Position numbers and translations under genes: made by a program. Source: Neptuniibacter pectenicola (GTDB lineage Bacteria > Pseudomonadota > Gammaproteobacteria > Pseudomonadales > Balneatricaceae). From it: a stretch of DNA of 64,000 bases. Under the pieces are notes generated by a model that saw only the letters and a program-made list of their open reading frames with translations, searched no databases and had not been told where the DNA came from. Shown in pieces: positions 37,370 through 47,192 of this stretch; within the stretch, counting starts at the first letter, position 1, and each line of letters opens with the position of its first letter. Where the stretch lies: NCBI RefSeq assembly GCF_001597735.1, contig NZ_LUTS01000001.1, positions 1-64,000 of the forward strand, in the 5' to 3' direction.

Positions 37370-37389
37370 ATGATTTAAACCTGTAAAAA

Positions 37390-37597
37390 CTATGCAGGGG
37401 CTTTACTGCACCCGCGATGATGAAAAACATTTAGTAACAATAACGTTCCTACTCTCTAATGGAGTCTCTACTCTGGCCAGTTATTGTTAGTAAATGATCT
37501 TAACTATTAGTCATCTCGATGATGACGGGTGCAGCGTGTTAAATTAACGGGTTAGTTAATAAAAACCTATCAACTAACCCTATCTAAACGCTGCACC
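37390..37597. repeat. Hairpin-rich spacer between acnD and prpF
   Basis: Several dyads lie in the 250-bp gap: TGCAG/CTGCA near 37393-37409; 14-bp arms with one mismatch at 37431-37444 and 37480-37493 (core TAACAATAAC/GTTATTGTTA). A nested pair follows: GGTGCAGCGT/ACGCTGCACC (37528-37537, 37588-37597) enclosing GGGTTAGTT/AACTAACCC (37549-37557, 37572-37580). No T run follows, so partial termination or RNA processing is likelier than full termination. Confidence 0.75.
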
Positions 37598-37620
37598 TAT
37601 CAGGTGTTTATGCGAATAAC

Positions 37621-40224
37621 TTAAGCGCTCTCTTCAAGGAAGTCTTGAGCAAAGCGTTGCAATACACCACCGGCGTTATAAACATGTACTTCTGCGGCCG
37701 TATCTAAACGACAGATCACAGGCACTTTAACCGTTTCACCATTGGTACGATGAATAACAACCGTCAATTCTGCACGGGGTGATAGTTCACCCTCAACATC
37801 AAAGGTTTCAGTACCATCGATATTATAGGTATGACGTGTTTCGCCCTCTTTAAACTGCAATGGCAAGACACCCATGCCCACAAGGTTAGTACGGTGGATA
37901 CGCTCAAAGCCTTCAGCCATGATCGCTTCAACACCCGCTAAACGTACACCTTTGGCTGCCCAATCGCGTGAAGACCCCTGACCGTAGTCAGCGCCAGCAA
38001 CGATAATTAGCGGTTGTTTACGCTCCATGTAGGTTTCAATCGCTTCCCACATGCGGCTCTCTTTACCTTCAGGCTCAATGCGCGCAAGCGATCCCTGTTT
38101 AACCTCACCGTTTTCATCACGGCACATTTCGTTAAGCAGTTTAGGGTTAGCGAAGGTCGCACGCTGCGCGGTTAAGTGATCACCACGGTGCGTTGCGTAG
38201 GAGTTAAAGTCCTCTTCAGGCAGTCCCATTTTGGCACAGTATTCACCGGCCGCACTGGACGCTTGAATGGCGTTGGACGGTGATAAATGATCGGTTGTGA
38301 TGTTATCGCCGAGTACCGCTAACGGACGCATACCTTTCATGGTGCGCTCGCCTGCGAGTGCGCCTTCCCAGTAAGGAGGTCGACGAATATAGGTCGACAT
38401 TGGACGCCAATCGTATAGTGGGCTCTTCGCTTGTTCACGCGCGCCTAAGTCAAACATTGGGATGTAAACCTGCTTGAACTGCTCAGGTTTAACGCATGTA
38501 GCTACCAATGCATCGATCTCTTCATCACTTGGCCAGATATCTTTTAGGGTAATTGGGTTACCCTCTTTATCTTTACCTAGAACGTCTTTCTCAATATCGA
38601 AACGAACTGTACCCGCAATTGCATACGCAACAACTAAGGGTGGCGATGCGAGGAAAGCTTGCTTCGCATACGGGTGGATACGCCCATCAAAGTTACGGTT
38701 ACCGGACAGTACGGCAGTAGCATAAAGGTCGCGATCGATAATCTCTTGTTGGATTTTTGGATCCAGTGCGCCGGACATACCGTTACAGGTTGTACACGCG
38801 TAAGCAACAATACCGAAACCTAGCTTCTCCATCTCGGAGAGCAGACCCGCTTCTTCTAAATAAAGCTTGGCAACTTTAGAGCCGGGCGCAAACGAGGATT
38901 TAACCCAAGGCTTACGCACTAAGCCCAGCTCATTGGCTTTTTTAGCAATTAGCCCCGCCGCAATAACGTTGCGTGGGTTAGAGGTGTTAGTGCACGAGGT
39001 AATGGCGGCAATGATCACGGCACCATCGGGCATTAAGCCTTCGGCTTCCTCTTCAAGCGCTTCATCTAAATGTACAGCAATACCACGGGATTCAAGATCA
39101 GCGGTAGGCAAGCGACGATGAGGGTTGGATGGGCCAGCCATATTACGGCACACGGTGGACAGGTCAAACTCAAGCACACGTTCATATTCAACGTTTTCTA
39201 GATCGTCCGCCCATAGGCCGGTTAATTTAGCGTACTTTTCAACCAGTTCAACTTGCTCTGGCTCACGACCGGTCAATTTTAAGTAATCGATGGTTTGTTC
39301 ATCAATGTAGAACATACCCGCTGAGGCACCAAACTCAGGTGTCATATTGGAGATCGTTGCACGGTCACCAATGGTCAGCTCTTTTGCACCGTCACCAAAA
39401 AACTCTAGGTAAGACGATACCACTTTTTCGTTACGCAAGAATTCAGTAATCGCTAAAACAATATCTGTAGCGGTAATACCCGGCTGGCGCTTACCTGTTA
39501 GTTTTACGCCAATAATATCTGGTAGGCGCATCATAGACGGTAGGCCAAGCATAACGGTTTCGGCTTCAAGACCACCGACACCGATCGCGACAACACCTAA
39601 TGCATCAACATGCGGTGTATGGGAATCGGTACCAACACAGGTATCAGGAAAAGCTACGCCATCACGTGCCTGAATAACCGGAGACATCTTCTCCAAGTTA
39701 ATCTGATGCATGATGCCGTTACCCGCAGGAATCACATCGACATTTTCAAAGGCTGTTTTTGTCCATTCGATAAAGTGAAAACGGTCTTCGTTACGACGGT
39801 CTTCAATCGCACGGTTTTTTTCGAAAGCATCGGGATCAAAACCCGCCGCTTCAACAGCAAGTGAGTGGTCCACAATCAACTGTGTAGGCACAACAGGGTT
39901 TACTTTAGCGGGATCTCCGCCTTGTTCTGCAATCGCATCACGAAGGCCAGCTAAATCCACCAGTGCGGTTTGCCCCAAAATATCATGACAAACAACACGG
40001 GCTGGATACCATGGGAAATCAAGGTCACGCTTAAACTCAATAATTTGTTTTAGTGAGTCAGTTAAGGCATCAGGTTCACAACGGCGTACCAACTGCTCCG
40101 CTAATACGCGAGAGGTGTAAGGTAGCTTTGCATAGGCGCCCGGCTGGATCGCTTCGATCGCGGCACGCGTATCAAAGTAATCAAGATCAGTACCCGGTAA
40201 GGGCTTACGGTATTCAGTATTCAT
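37621..40224 (-). CDS. acnD: Fe/S-dependent 2-methylcitrate dehydratase AcnD
   Basis: AcnD is an aconitase-family enzyme that dehydrates 2-methylcitrate; it works with PrpF in place of PrpD. The 867-residue length is typical. The [4Fe-4S] ligands are visible in AITSCTNTSNP and YACTTCNGMSG, and active-site segments include DTCVGTDSHTPHVDALGV and GADYGQGSSRDWAAKG. The presence of prpF next door distinguishes it from AcnA. It is third in the operon after prpC. Confidence 0.96.
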   Translation of the reverse strand: MNTEYRKPLPGTDLDYFDTRAAIEAIQPGAYAKLPYTSRVLAEQLVRRCEPDALTDSLKQIIEFKRDLDFPWYPARVVCHDILGQTALVDLAGLRDAIAEQGGDPAKVNPVVPTQLIVDHSLAVEAAGFDPDAFEKNRAIEDRRNEDRFHFIEWTKTAFENVDVIPAGNGIMHQINLEKMSPVIQARDGVAFPDTCVGTDSHTPHVDALGVVAIGVGGLEAETVMLGLPSMMRLPDIIGVKLTGKRQPGITATDIVLAITEFLRNEKVVSSYLEFFGDGAKELTIGDRATISNMTPEFGASAGMFYIDEQTIDYLKLTGREPEQVELVEKYAKLTGLWADDLENVEYERVLEFDLSTVCRNMAGPSNPHRRLPTADLESRGIAVHLDEALEEEAEGLMPDGAVIIAAITSCTNTSNPRNVIAAGLIAKKANELGLVRKPWVKSSFAPGSKVAKLYLEEAGLLSEMEKLGFGIVAYACTTCNGMSGALDPKIQQEIIDRDLYATAVLSGNRNFDGRIHPYAKQAFLASPPLVVAYAIAGTVRFDIEKDVLGKDKEGNPITLKDIWPSDEEIDALVATCVKPEQFKQVYIPMFDLGAREQAKSPLYDWRPMSTYIRRPPYWEGALAGERTMKGMRPLAVLGDNITTDHLSPSNAIQASSAAGEYCAKMGLPEEDFNSYATHRGDHLTAQRATFANPKLLNEMCRDENGEVKQGSLARIEPEGKESRMWEAIETYMERKQPLIIVAGADYGQGSSRDWAAKGVRLAGVEAIMAEGFERIHRTNLVGMGVLPLQFKEGETRHTYNIDGTETFDVEGELSPRAELTVVIHRTNGETVKVPVICRLDTAAEVHVYNAGGVLQRFAQDFLEESA

Positions 40225-40358
40225 TAGGTCTGAACTCCATCAAGTATGGCTCAGAGAGGCGAAGCAGGCATATTAAACGCGCAAAGCCCGCTCCCCTTAT
40301 CTAAAAATTTAAAAATGATTTAGCGGCTGTTCAAGGGCTGGCCGCCAAACCCGATCGC

Positions 40359-41486
40359 TTAGTCGCGATCTTCGATAGCAACCCACTCGGCACTTTCAGG
40401 GCCGGTGTAATCTGCACTTGGGCGGATAATACGGTTGTTAGCACGCTGCTCCATCGCATGGGCTGTCCAACCCGCTACACGTGAACACACAAAGATAGGT
40501 GTGAACAACTCAGTAGGGATACCCATAAAGTGGTAAGCGGACGCATGGAAGAAGTCAGCATTACAAAACAGTTTCTTCTCGCGCCACATAACCGCTTCAA
40601 CACGCTCAGATACGGCGTATAGGTATTGATCGCCCACTTGCTCAGATAGCTTCTTAGACCACTCTTTGATGATCGCATTACGGGGGTCTGATTCACGGTA
40701 TATCGCGTGTCCAAATCCCATAATTTTATCTTTACGCGCCAGCATACCCATGACTTCAGCTTCCGCTTCATCCGCCGAACGCCAGTTTTCAATCATCGCC
40801 ATGGCTGCTTCGTTAGCACCACCATGCAGTGGGCCACGTAGGGAACCGATCGCTGCGGTAACACAGCTGTGAATATCCGACAGCGTTGAAGCACAGACCC
40901 GTGCGGTAAACGTAGAGGCATTGAATTCATGCTCGGCATAAAGAATCAACGAGGCGTGCATAACATCAACATGAAGAGGCTCAGGCTTTTTATCATGTAG
41001 CGTCCATAAGAACTGTTCACCGATGGAATCAGCGTCGGTCTCTACATTGATACGCTTGCCTTTGTGGCTGAAGTTATACCAGTAGTTAATAATGCCTGGG
41101 AACGTCGCCAACATACGATCGATATGATCATGCTGTTCTGAAAAGTCTTTTTCGGTTTCTAGATTACCCAGCATAGAGCAACCTGTACGCATAACATCCA
41201 TAGGATGGGCGTCAGCAGGAATCTGTTCTAGAACGATTTTTAGCGCGTCAGGCAGCGCACGCATGCCCTTTAGTTTTGCTTTATAGGCATCCAGTTCTGC
41301 CTGATTAGGCAATTTCCCGTAAAGCAGCAGATAAGCAACTTCTTCAAACTGCGCTTTGTCAGCCAGTTCTTTAATATCGTAGCCACGGTAGGTTAGACCA
41401 GCGCCGGTTTGACCTACAGTGCACAGTGCGGTTTCACCAGCGGATTGTCCTCGCAGACCCGCGCCGCTAAGTTTTTTATCTACCAT
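40359..41486 (-). CDS. prpC: 2-methylcitrate synthase
   Basis: PrpC condenses propionyl-CoA with oxaloacetate. The 375-residue protein has citrate-synthase motifs GLTYRGYDIKELAD, the His-containing GPLHGGANEAAM, MGFGHAIYRESDPR and the C-terminal SADYTGPESAEW. Its shorter length and operon context separate it from GltA. It lies 81 bp after prpB. Confidence 0.96.
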   Translation of the reverse strand: MVDKKLSGAGLRGQSAGETALCTVGQTGAGLTYRGYDIKELADKAQFEEVAYLLLYGKLPNQAELDAYKAKLKGMRALPDALKIVLEQIPADAHPMDVMRTGCSMLGNLETEKDFSEQHDHIDRMLATFPGIINYWYNFSHKGKRINVETDADSIGEQFLWTLHDKKPEPLHVDVMHASLILYAEHEFNASTFTARVCASTLSDIHSCVTAAIGSLRGPLHGGANEAAMAMIENWRSADEAEAEVMGMLARKDKIMGFGHAIYRESDPRNAIIKEWSKKLSEQVGDQYLYAVSERVEAVMWREKKLFCNADFFHASAYHFMGIPTELFTPIFVCSRVAGWTAHAMEQRANNRIIRPSADYTGPESAEWVAIEDRD

Positions 41487-41567
41487 ATTGTGCTCCTGTT
41501 ATATAAGGCAGGCTCTAGCGGCCTGCTCGTTACTAATTTAAAATTATTAACCGTCAAACTCGCCTAC

Positions 41568-42461
41568 TTACTTATTTTTGCCTTCAGCAAACAGACCATC
41601 TAATTTCTGTTCGAAATCGTGGTAGTTCAAGAAATCGTATAGTTCCATACGTGTTTGCATTGTGTCGACAACTGCTTTTTGATCGCCGTCACGTAGGAGT
41701 GCTTCATACACATTAAGTGCTGCTTTATTGGCCGCACGGAATGCAGACAGAGGATAAAGCACCATCGTTGAGCCGGTTTCCGCGAGTTCGTCTTTATTGA
41801 ACAACGGTGTCGCGCCAAACTCAGTAATGTTAGCCAATAGATGAGCGCCGTTGATCCCTTTAGAGAAGGCTTTGTAATCATCTAATGTGTGAACCGCTTC
41901 AGCGAAGATACCATCCGCACCCGCTTCTAGGCAGGCTTGTGCACGTTCAACCGCAGCGTTAAGACCTTCCATTTGGAATGCATCGGTACGCGCAATGATA
42001 AAGAAGTCGTCATCTGTTTTAGCGTCAACAGCCGCTTTAACACGATCGACCATCTCTTCTAGTGAAACGATCTCTTTATTAGGACGGTGTCCGCAACGTT
42101 TTTGTGCAATCTGATCTTCCAAATGCACAGCGGCTGCGCCCGCTTTTGTCATCTCTTTAATGGTACGAGCAATGTTAAACGCACCACCCCACCCCGTATC
42201 AATATCAACGAGAAGCGGCGTTTCAACAGCGCTGCTAATACGGCGTACATCTTCAAGTACGTCGTTCATTGATGTCATACCTAAATCAGGAAGACCGTAG
42301 GATGCATTAGCAACACCGCCGCCAGATAAGTAAATAGCTTTATGACCAACGCGTTCCGCCATCATCGCGTGATAAGCATTAGTCGTACCTACAATCTGTA
42401 ATGGGCTAGCTTCAGCTAGCGCTTTACGAAAACGTGCACCTGCAGATAGGTGTTTAGACAT
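41568..42461 (-). CDS. prpB: 2-methylisocitrate lyase
   Basis: PrpB splits 2-methylisocitrate into pyruvate and succinate. The protein of 297 residues shows ATG 42461 as the best start, preceded by GAGGGG; a frame reaching 42491 overlaps gntR. Motifs include [30 protein letters not shown] with the catalytic Cys (KRCGH), and FIIARTDAF. It begins directly after the gntR stop, so the two are coupled. Confidence 0.96.
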   Translation of the reverse strand: MSKHLSAGARFRKALAEASPLQIVGTTNAYHAMMAERVGHKAIYLSGGGVANASYGLPDLGMTSMNDVLEDVRRISSAVETPLLVDIDTGWGGAFNIARTIKEMTKAGAAAVHLEDQIAQKRCGHRPNKEIVSLEEMVDRVKAAVDAKTDDDFFIIARTDAFQMEGLNAAVERAQACLEAGADGIFAEAVHTLDDYKAFSKGINGAHLLANITEFGATPLFNKDELAETGSTMVLYPLSAFRAANKAALNVYEALLRDGDQKAVVDTMQTRMELYDFLNYHDFEQKLDGLFAEGKNK

Positions 42462-42462
42462 G

Positions 42463-43170
42463 TTATTCCCCTCTGGATTCGGTCGCTGCATTCAGCTTCT
42501 CTTCCACATTTTTGCGGGCTGCTCCAATATGACGACGCATAAGCATTTCTGCCAATTCGGGATCACGGGACTCAATAGCGTCTATGATCTGGCGATGCTC
42601 TTTTAGTGCGCGTTTTGGTCTGGAGCTAGAGACACTGAACTGATATCGATACATTCTTACAAGGTGGTAGAGATCGCCACCGAGAAATTCCAACAGCTTT
42701 GCATTTTTGCTGCCGTTAACAATTCGGTAATGAAAATCTAAATCACCCTCTTTTTGAAAATAAGAGCGCCCATCAAGTTGATCGATGCTCTGTTCATGTT
42801 CATCAAGCAGGTCTCGTAAACTATCAATCTCATCTTGCGGCATATTCTCTGCTGCTAAGCGACAAGCCATTCCTTCTAGGGCTTCTCTGACTCGATAGAT
42901 TTCGATCAGCTCTTTTGCCGACAGATTAACAACACGGGCACCTATATGCGGCTTACGCTCAACCAACCTTAAGGCTTCCAATTTACGCATTGCTTCACGT
43001 AAAGGGCCTCGGCTAATGCCGTAAGTCTTAGCAAGCTCAGGCTCACTAATTTTTTGGCCGGGAGGAATCTCCCCTATTACGATTGCGGTTACAATTTGTT
43101 CGCAAACGCTATCAGCCAAGGTACGTGTTTTAGATTGAAACATTTTACTACTTATCGTTTCTGTCATCAC
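42463..43170 (-). CDS. GntR/FCD-family regulator of the methylcitrate operon
   Basis: The 235-residue protein has an N-terminal GntR winged helix (residues about 15-80: [20 protein letters not shown], then [16 protein letters not shown]) and a C-terminal all-helical FCD domain with the metal/ligand His positions. It is the first gene of the operon and abuts prpB, so it very likely represses the prp genes and responds to methylcitrate or a related acid. A TTGTCGACAA palindrome sits next to its -10 region. It is not the sigma54-type PrpR found in enteric bacteria. Confidence 0.92.
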   Translation of the reverse strand: MMTETISSKMFQSKTRTLADSVCEQIVTAIVIGEIPPGQKISEPELAKTYGISRGPLREAMRKLEALRLVERKPHIGARVVNLSAKELIEIYRVREALEGMACRLAAENMPQDEIDSLRDLLDEHEQSIDQLDGRSYFQKEGDLDFHYRIVNGSKNAKLLEFLGGDLYHLVRMYRYQFSVSSSRPKRALKEHRQIIDAIESRDPELAEMLMRRHIGAARKNVEEKLNAATESRGE

Positions 43171-43177
43171 AACTCAC

Positions 43178-43267
43178 ATTATAAATTGTCGACAATCTCG
43201 AACTGAAGCCACGATACTACCGCCAAATAACGCAGTCAACACGAAAACGCCCAATTATTGTCAACAC
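43178..43267 (-). promoter_or_regulatory. prp operon promoter with GntR operators
   Basis: ATTGTCGACAAT (43185-43196) is a perfect palindrome immediately upstream of a minus-strand TATAAT (43178-43183). This is where a repressor would block RNA polymerase. A related site TTGTCAACAC lies at 43258-43267. The motif has the form typical of FCD-class GntR operators. Confidence 0.65.
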
Positions 43268-43309
43268 AATACAAAAGTTTAAGGGTTTTACCCCCTTATT
43301 TGAATATTT

Positions 43310-44176
43310 CTATTTATCCATATAACGCAGCAACTCGTCATTCATTATCCGGGCGATCTGGCGCGGCTTCTGAAACGGTAACGAGTGGTCTGTACCTACC
43401 ATCAAAAAGTAGTGCCAATTAGGTAAACGCTCAGCGAGTTCCCGTTGATACTGATGCATTAATTCAACACTGTTACCCCCAATCACACTACTTACATCCC
43501 CCTGAGAAGCAACCAAGCTATCACGGTCCAGTTGCTTGATGGCGGTCGTTACACAATCCAGTGCATTCGCGAACCCTTCAGGCCTTAACCCTAACCGCTG
43601 AATAGTTAACGCTTCGACTTCAGGCGAGATTTTACGGTTGGGAGAGATCGCATCCAAAAAGTTTACGATCCCCTTCTTGATATCAGCCGCACCGCGCAAG
43701 TGAACGGCGGCTTGGGAAAACTGCTGCCTCAAATCGATGGTTGTTTCCCAACAAGGACGATCCAACACGGCAGATTCTAATAAATACTGTTTCTCTACAC
43801 GGTCTGAGTGCTGCTGCTTAAATAGAAGCGCCACTAAGCCCCCCATAGAGTAGCCACCTAAATCAAAGGTCCACCAGCACAGATGATCAACCAACGCATT
43901 AAGGTCGCCGACCAGCTCTTGCGCCGTATAAGGGTGCTCGTTACCGTCGGGATAATGGGTATCACCCATCCCTCGCTGGTCAGGGACGAGTACTTCTGAC
44001 CATTGGGTTAAGAAGGCAATAATAAACGACCAGGTATCCTCACCGGCGACGCCTGCCCCATGCAGTAAAACTAAGCGGCGGTTACTTTTAATCTTAGGGT
44101 TACGATACAGTCGGTAAACAATATGCTGATCGGGAAGATGAAATTCACGTTGCTCTACCGTAAAAGGATGTTTCAT
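43310..44176 (-). CDS. Alpha/beta hydrolase
   Basis: The 288-residue protein has the alpha/beta hydrolase blocks LVLLHGAGVAGEDTW (oxyanion), VLVPDQRGMGDTH, the nucleophile elbow LGGYSMGGLVALLF (Ser in GYSMG), and a C-terminal VGTDHSLPFQKP with the likely catalytic His. No signal peptide is seen, so it is cytosolic. The start is ATG 44176; an open frame continues 42 codons upstream without homology. A copy of the GntR palindrome lies about 100 bp upstream, hinting that it belongs to the prp regulon. The substrate is unknown. Confidence 0.82.
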   Translation of the reverse strand: MKHPFTVEQREFHLPDQHIVYRLYRNPKIKSNRRLVLLHGAGVAGEDTWSFIIAFLTQWSEVLVPDQRGMGDTHYPDGNEHPYTAQELVGDLNALVDHLCWWTFDLGGYSMGGLVALLFKQQHSDRVEKQYLLESAVLDRPCWETTIDLRQQFSQAAVHLRGAADIKKGIVNFLDAISPNRKISPEVEALTIQRLGLRPEGFANALDCVTTAIKQLDRDSLVASQGDVSSVIGGNSVELMHQYQRELAERLPNWHYFLMVGTDHSLPFQKPRQIARIMNDELLRYMDK

Positions 44177-44274
44177 TAACTGCGTTCTCTTCTTTAACTT
44201 ATTCAATACGTAAAATTTAAGCCTACCACTGTATCTACTGTATTTTAGCCTAATCCCACCTCGGGTTAAGCATT

Positions 44275-44284
44275 TTGTCGACAA
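44275..44284. promoter_or_regulatory. Second GntR-type palindrome
   Basis: TTGTCGACAA repeats the core of the operator at 43186-43195. It lies between the hydrolase gene and the divergent pabB, about 100 bp from each start. Confidence 0.5.
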
Positions 44285-44385
44285 TCTTTGGTAGCAATGC
44301 AATTAATGAGACTTTCATAGACAGTGACTATCCGGTTACTTACAATCTACCCCTACTTTTGTAACTTGCTATTTAAGCTGATTCT

Positions 44386-45744
44386 TTGATTATTCAACGC
44401 CCACTTCCGTATTTGGCTGACAGCCAACCTTACTTTGAAACTGTGCGCCCTTTAGGCCATGCGGTGTTTCTCGACAGTGGGCGGCCAAAGTGCCCCTGGG
44501 GACGCTATGACATCATTGCCGCAGCACCGGTGGAACGTTTAGAGTTAAACGCCGATACCCCCGATGCGTTTGCCCAACTCGAACGGCTTTACAGCAAATA
44601 CAAAACAGATCATAAAGAGATGGAAGATCTGCCCTTTCAAGGGGGGATCATCGGCCACTTTTCCTATGATTTAGGCAGATCGATTGAAAAGATGCCCACC
44701 CTGGCTGAGCACTTTTCTACGCTTCCCGATATGCGCGTAGGCATGTATTTATGGGCCATAGTCACGGACCATAAAACACAAACAACACGGCTAGTGGCAG
44801 ATGCCCAAGTTGATGCGACGCTATTAACAACCCTTGAGGCACTGTTAGCAGACACCGCTCCAAACGCAGCCACAGCGGAATCTGATCCCTTTACGTTGAC
44901 CCGTCCTTTTAGCGCCAACCTTAGCGCACCAGAGTATAAAGATAAGTTAGCTCAGGTTAACGAGCTGATCCATGCGGGTGACTGTTATCAAGTTAATTTT
45001 GCCCAACGCTTTGATAGCCAATTTACCGGAGACCCTTGGCACGCGTACAAAGCACTAAGGGAGGTTGCACCGACCCCCTATTCTGCCTTTATAGACTCAG
45101 ACCACTCGCCTATTTTGTCACTCTCGCCAGAGCAGTTTCTGGAAGTCAAAATGCAGCAGGTCACGACAAAACCGATTAAAGGTACACGTCCGCGCTCCGA
45201 TTCTCCCGAAGAGGATCAACGTTTGAAGCAAGCACTGGTGGATTCAGTTAAAGACCGTGCAGAAAACTTGATGATCGTCGACCTGTTACGCAATGACCTC
45301 AGTAAGGTCTGCACCCATAACAGCGTAAAAGTCCCTAAACTCTTTTCAATCGAAAGTTATGCCAACGTTCATCACAAAGTAAGCACCGTGACCGGCACCT
45401 TAAGCCCGCAACACACACCGATCTCCTTACTGGCACACTGTTTCCCTGGCGGCTCGATCACTGGGGCGCCAAAAATACGTGCGATGGAAATTATTGAATC
45501 ACTAGAGCCCCATCGTCGCACCATCTATTGCGGCTCGATTGGCTATATAAGTTTGTGCGGAAGGATGGACACCAGTATTACCATCAGAACACTGCTCTGT
45601 GAAGACGATCATATCTATTGCTGGGCAGGCGGCGGGATTGTGGCAGACTCGGTAAACGAGATGGAGTACGAGGAGACCTTTGATAAGGTTAATAATCTAC
45701 TTAATTGCTTACATGCGACCCTGCCAAAAGAAACACCCCATTAA
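44386..45744 (+). CDS. pabB: Aminodeoxychorismate synthase component I
   Basis: PabB makes 4-amino-4-deoxychorismate from chorismate, with ammonia from PabA, for folate synthesis. The 452-residue protein has chorismate-enzyme motifs DCYQVNFAQRF, PIKGTRPRS, the DRAENLMIVDLLRNDLS block, and PGGSITGAPKIRAMEI. The Lys in PIKGT marks it as PabB rather than TrpE (which has Ala there). An in-frame stop at 44374 leaves TTG 44386 as the only reasonable start, with a weak ribosome site. Confidence 0.93.
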   Translation: MIIQRPLPYLADSQPYFETVRPLGHAVFLDSGRPKCPWGRYDIIAAAPVERLELNADTPDAFAQLERLYSKYKTDHKEMEDLPFQGGIIGHFSYDLGRSIEKMPTLAEHFSTLPDMRVGMYLWAIVTDHKTQTTRLVADAQVDATLLTTLEALLADTAPNAATAESDPFTLTRPFSANLSAPEYKDKLAQVNELIHAGDCYQVNFAQRFDSQFTGDPWHAYKALREVAPTPYSAFIDSDHSPILSLSPEQFLEVKMQQVTTKPIKGTRPRSDSPEEDQRLKQALVDSVKDRAENLMIVDLLRNDLSKVCTHNSVKVPKLFSIESYANVHHKVSTVTGTLSPQHTPISLLAHCFPGGSITGAPKIRAMEIIESLEPHRRTIYCGSIGYISLCGRMDTSITIRTLLCEDDHIYCWAGGGIVADSVNEMEYEETFDKVNNLLNCLHATLPKETPH

Positions 45745-45750
45745 GAGACA

Positions 45751-45778
45751 CCCCGTTATAGGCGATCTTAATAAGGGG
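45751..45778. terminator. Hairpin between convergent pabB and HD-GYP genes
   Basis: CCCC(G)TTAT and ATAAGGGG arms pair with one bulged base. It lies 6 bp after the pabB stop and just before the HD-GYP stop. Confidence 0.45.
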
Positions 45779-45783
45779 CACGC

Positions 45784-46986
45784 TTAGCTCGGTGAGGACA
45801 CGCTATCATCAGCCCCCATCAGATCTGAAATGGAATGTAAGGTCATCTCGGCAGATGACGGAAAAGCATCCTCTAACGCGTGCGAAATACGCTCAAACAT
45901 ATCTTCAAGATCCAAAAATGCGTTAACCACACTGGGGTCAAAATGGCTGCCACTCCCTTTCGCGATCACATTTTTCACATAAGCATGATCCATTGCATTT
46001 TTATACGGACGACGTGAGATCATCGCATCATAAACATCAGCCACAGCCATCAGTCGCGCAACCAATGGGATACTTTTTCCTTTTAAACCTTCAGGATAGC
46101 CTTCACCATCCCAGCGCTCATGGTGGCTCAATGTCACCTGTTGGGCGATGGCAAGAAAACGGATCGTTCGGCTACTGGATTGATGCTCGATTAACTGTTG
46201 AGCGGAGTGCATCGCTTCGTAACCAAGTCGCGCATGGCTTTTCATAATCTCATACTCTTCGGGCGAAAGTTCACCCGGATTTTTTAAGATATGATCCGGT
46301 ATGCCCACCTTGCCAATATCATGCAACGCTGAGGTTTTATAAAAAAGCTCAATCGTTTCATCATCCAGTTCATCACAATATTCCGGACTCCGCCGTAAAT
46401 GCTCAGCTAACGCTTTGACATAATGCTGTGTCCGTAGAATATGGTTGCCTGTCGAATGATCCCTCACCCGCGCAATAGTTGCGAGGCATAAAATAGCCGC
46501 ATCCTGCACCGTATGAAGATCGTTGAGGTTCACCTCACCCTCACCTATACCTGAAGAACGCTCAACAGCGCCTGTGGGTTCAACGAAGAGATTCTTTCTA
46601 AGGTTGGCAAGGCCTGAGTAGGTTTTGCATTTGGAATTTACAACGGACTCGATAAAAGGCGGGGCAAGGTAATCGGTACAACCTAATTTAAGCGCTAACT
46701 CTCGGAAATCATCCTTTGAATCGGTCCACGCTAAAAAGACAGGAATACCTAAATGCGCATAGTATTGGATCGCATTTTCCACATCGCTTTTATCCGCACC
46801 CGTGTTGGCGGCATCCGCCTTGCCTACCGATTGAAACTGATCGCTACCGATAATGGCAATATTACAATCTGCCGTAAATGTTCCACCCTTACATTGCGCA
46901 TAGCTAAGATCATATCCGTCACAAAAACATCCGGACAATTGGTCGGTCAAATCGGCACACGCCGTCAGAATCTTTGCTTTGAGCAT
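45784..46986 (-). CDS. HD-GYP domain phosphodiesterase with receiver-like N-terminus
   Basis: HD-GYP enzymes hydrolyse c-di-GMP or cGAMP. In this 400-residue protein residues 1-130 resemble a degenerate response-regulator receiver without a clear phospho-acceptor Asp. The HD-GYP domain follows (about 165-370) with DHSTGNHILRTQHYV, ALHDIGKVGIPD, HARLGYEAM, LSHHERWDGEGYPEGLKG and RLMAVADVYDAM. The HD and GYP residues are intact, so it should be active. It is monocistronic. The missing acceptor Asp suggests regulation other than phosphorylation. Confidence 0.88.
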   Translation of the reverse strand: MLKAKILTACADLTDQLSGCFCDGYDLSYAQCKGGTFTADCNIAIIGSDQFQSVGKADAANTGADKSDVENAIQYYAHLGIPVFLAWTDSKDDFRELALKLGCTDYLAPPFIESVVNSKCKTYSGLANLRKNLFVEPTGAVERSSGIGEGEVNLNDLHTVQDAAILCLATIARVRDHSTGNHILRTQHYVKALAEHLRRSPEYCDELDDETIELFYKTSALHDIGKVGIPDHILKNPGELSPEEYEIMKSHARLGYEAMHSAQQLIEHQSSSRTIRFLAIAQQVTLSHHERWDGEGYPEGLKGKSIPLVARLMAVADVYDAMISRRPYKNAMDHAYVKNVIAKGSGSHFDPSVVNAFLDLEDMFERISHALEDAFPSSAEMTLHSISDLMGADDSVSSPS

Positions 46987-47192
46987 GAATTAAAAAAACC
47001 TAATCAGTGGGTAAGTATCAGAATAGTGAAGAATAATGCGCATCACAACGCAAGCAATTACGGAAACAGCCTGCATTATAGAGTAAAAACATGGTGCAAA
47101 ATTGATATAGAACAAGCTTAAGGAAGGGAACCTGCAATTAAACCTTAATAGACATGCAGGTTCACCTGACCTCGCTAAACAGCGAGTGTGAG

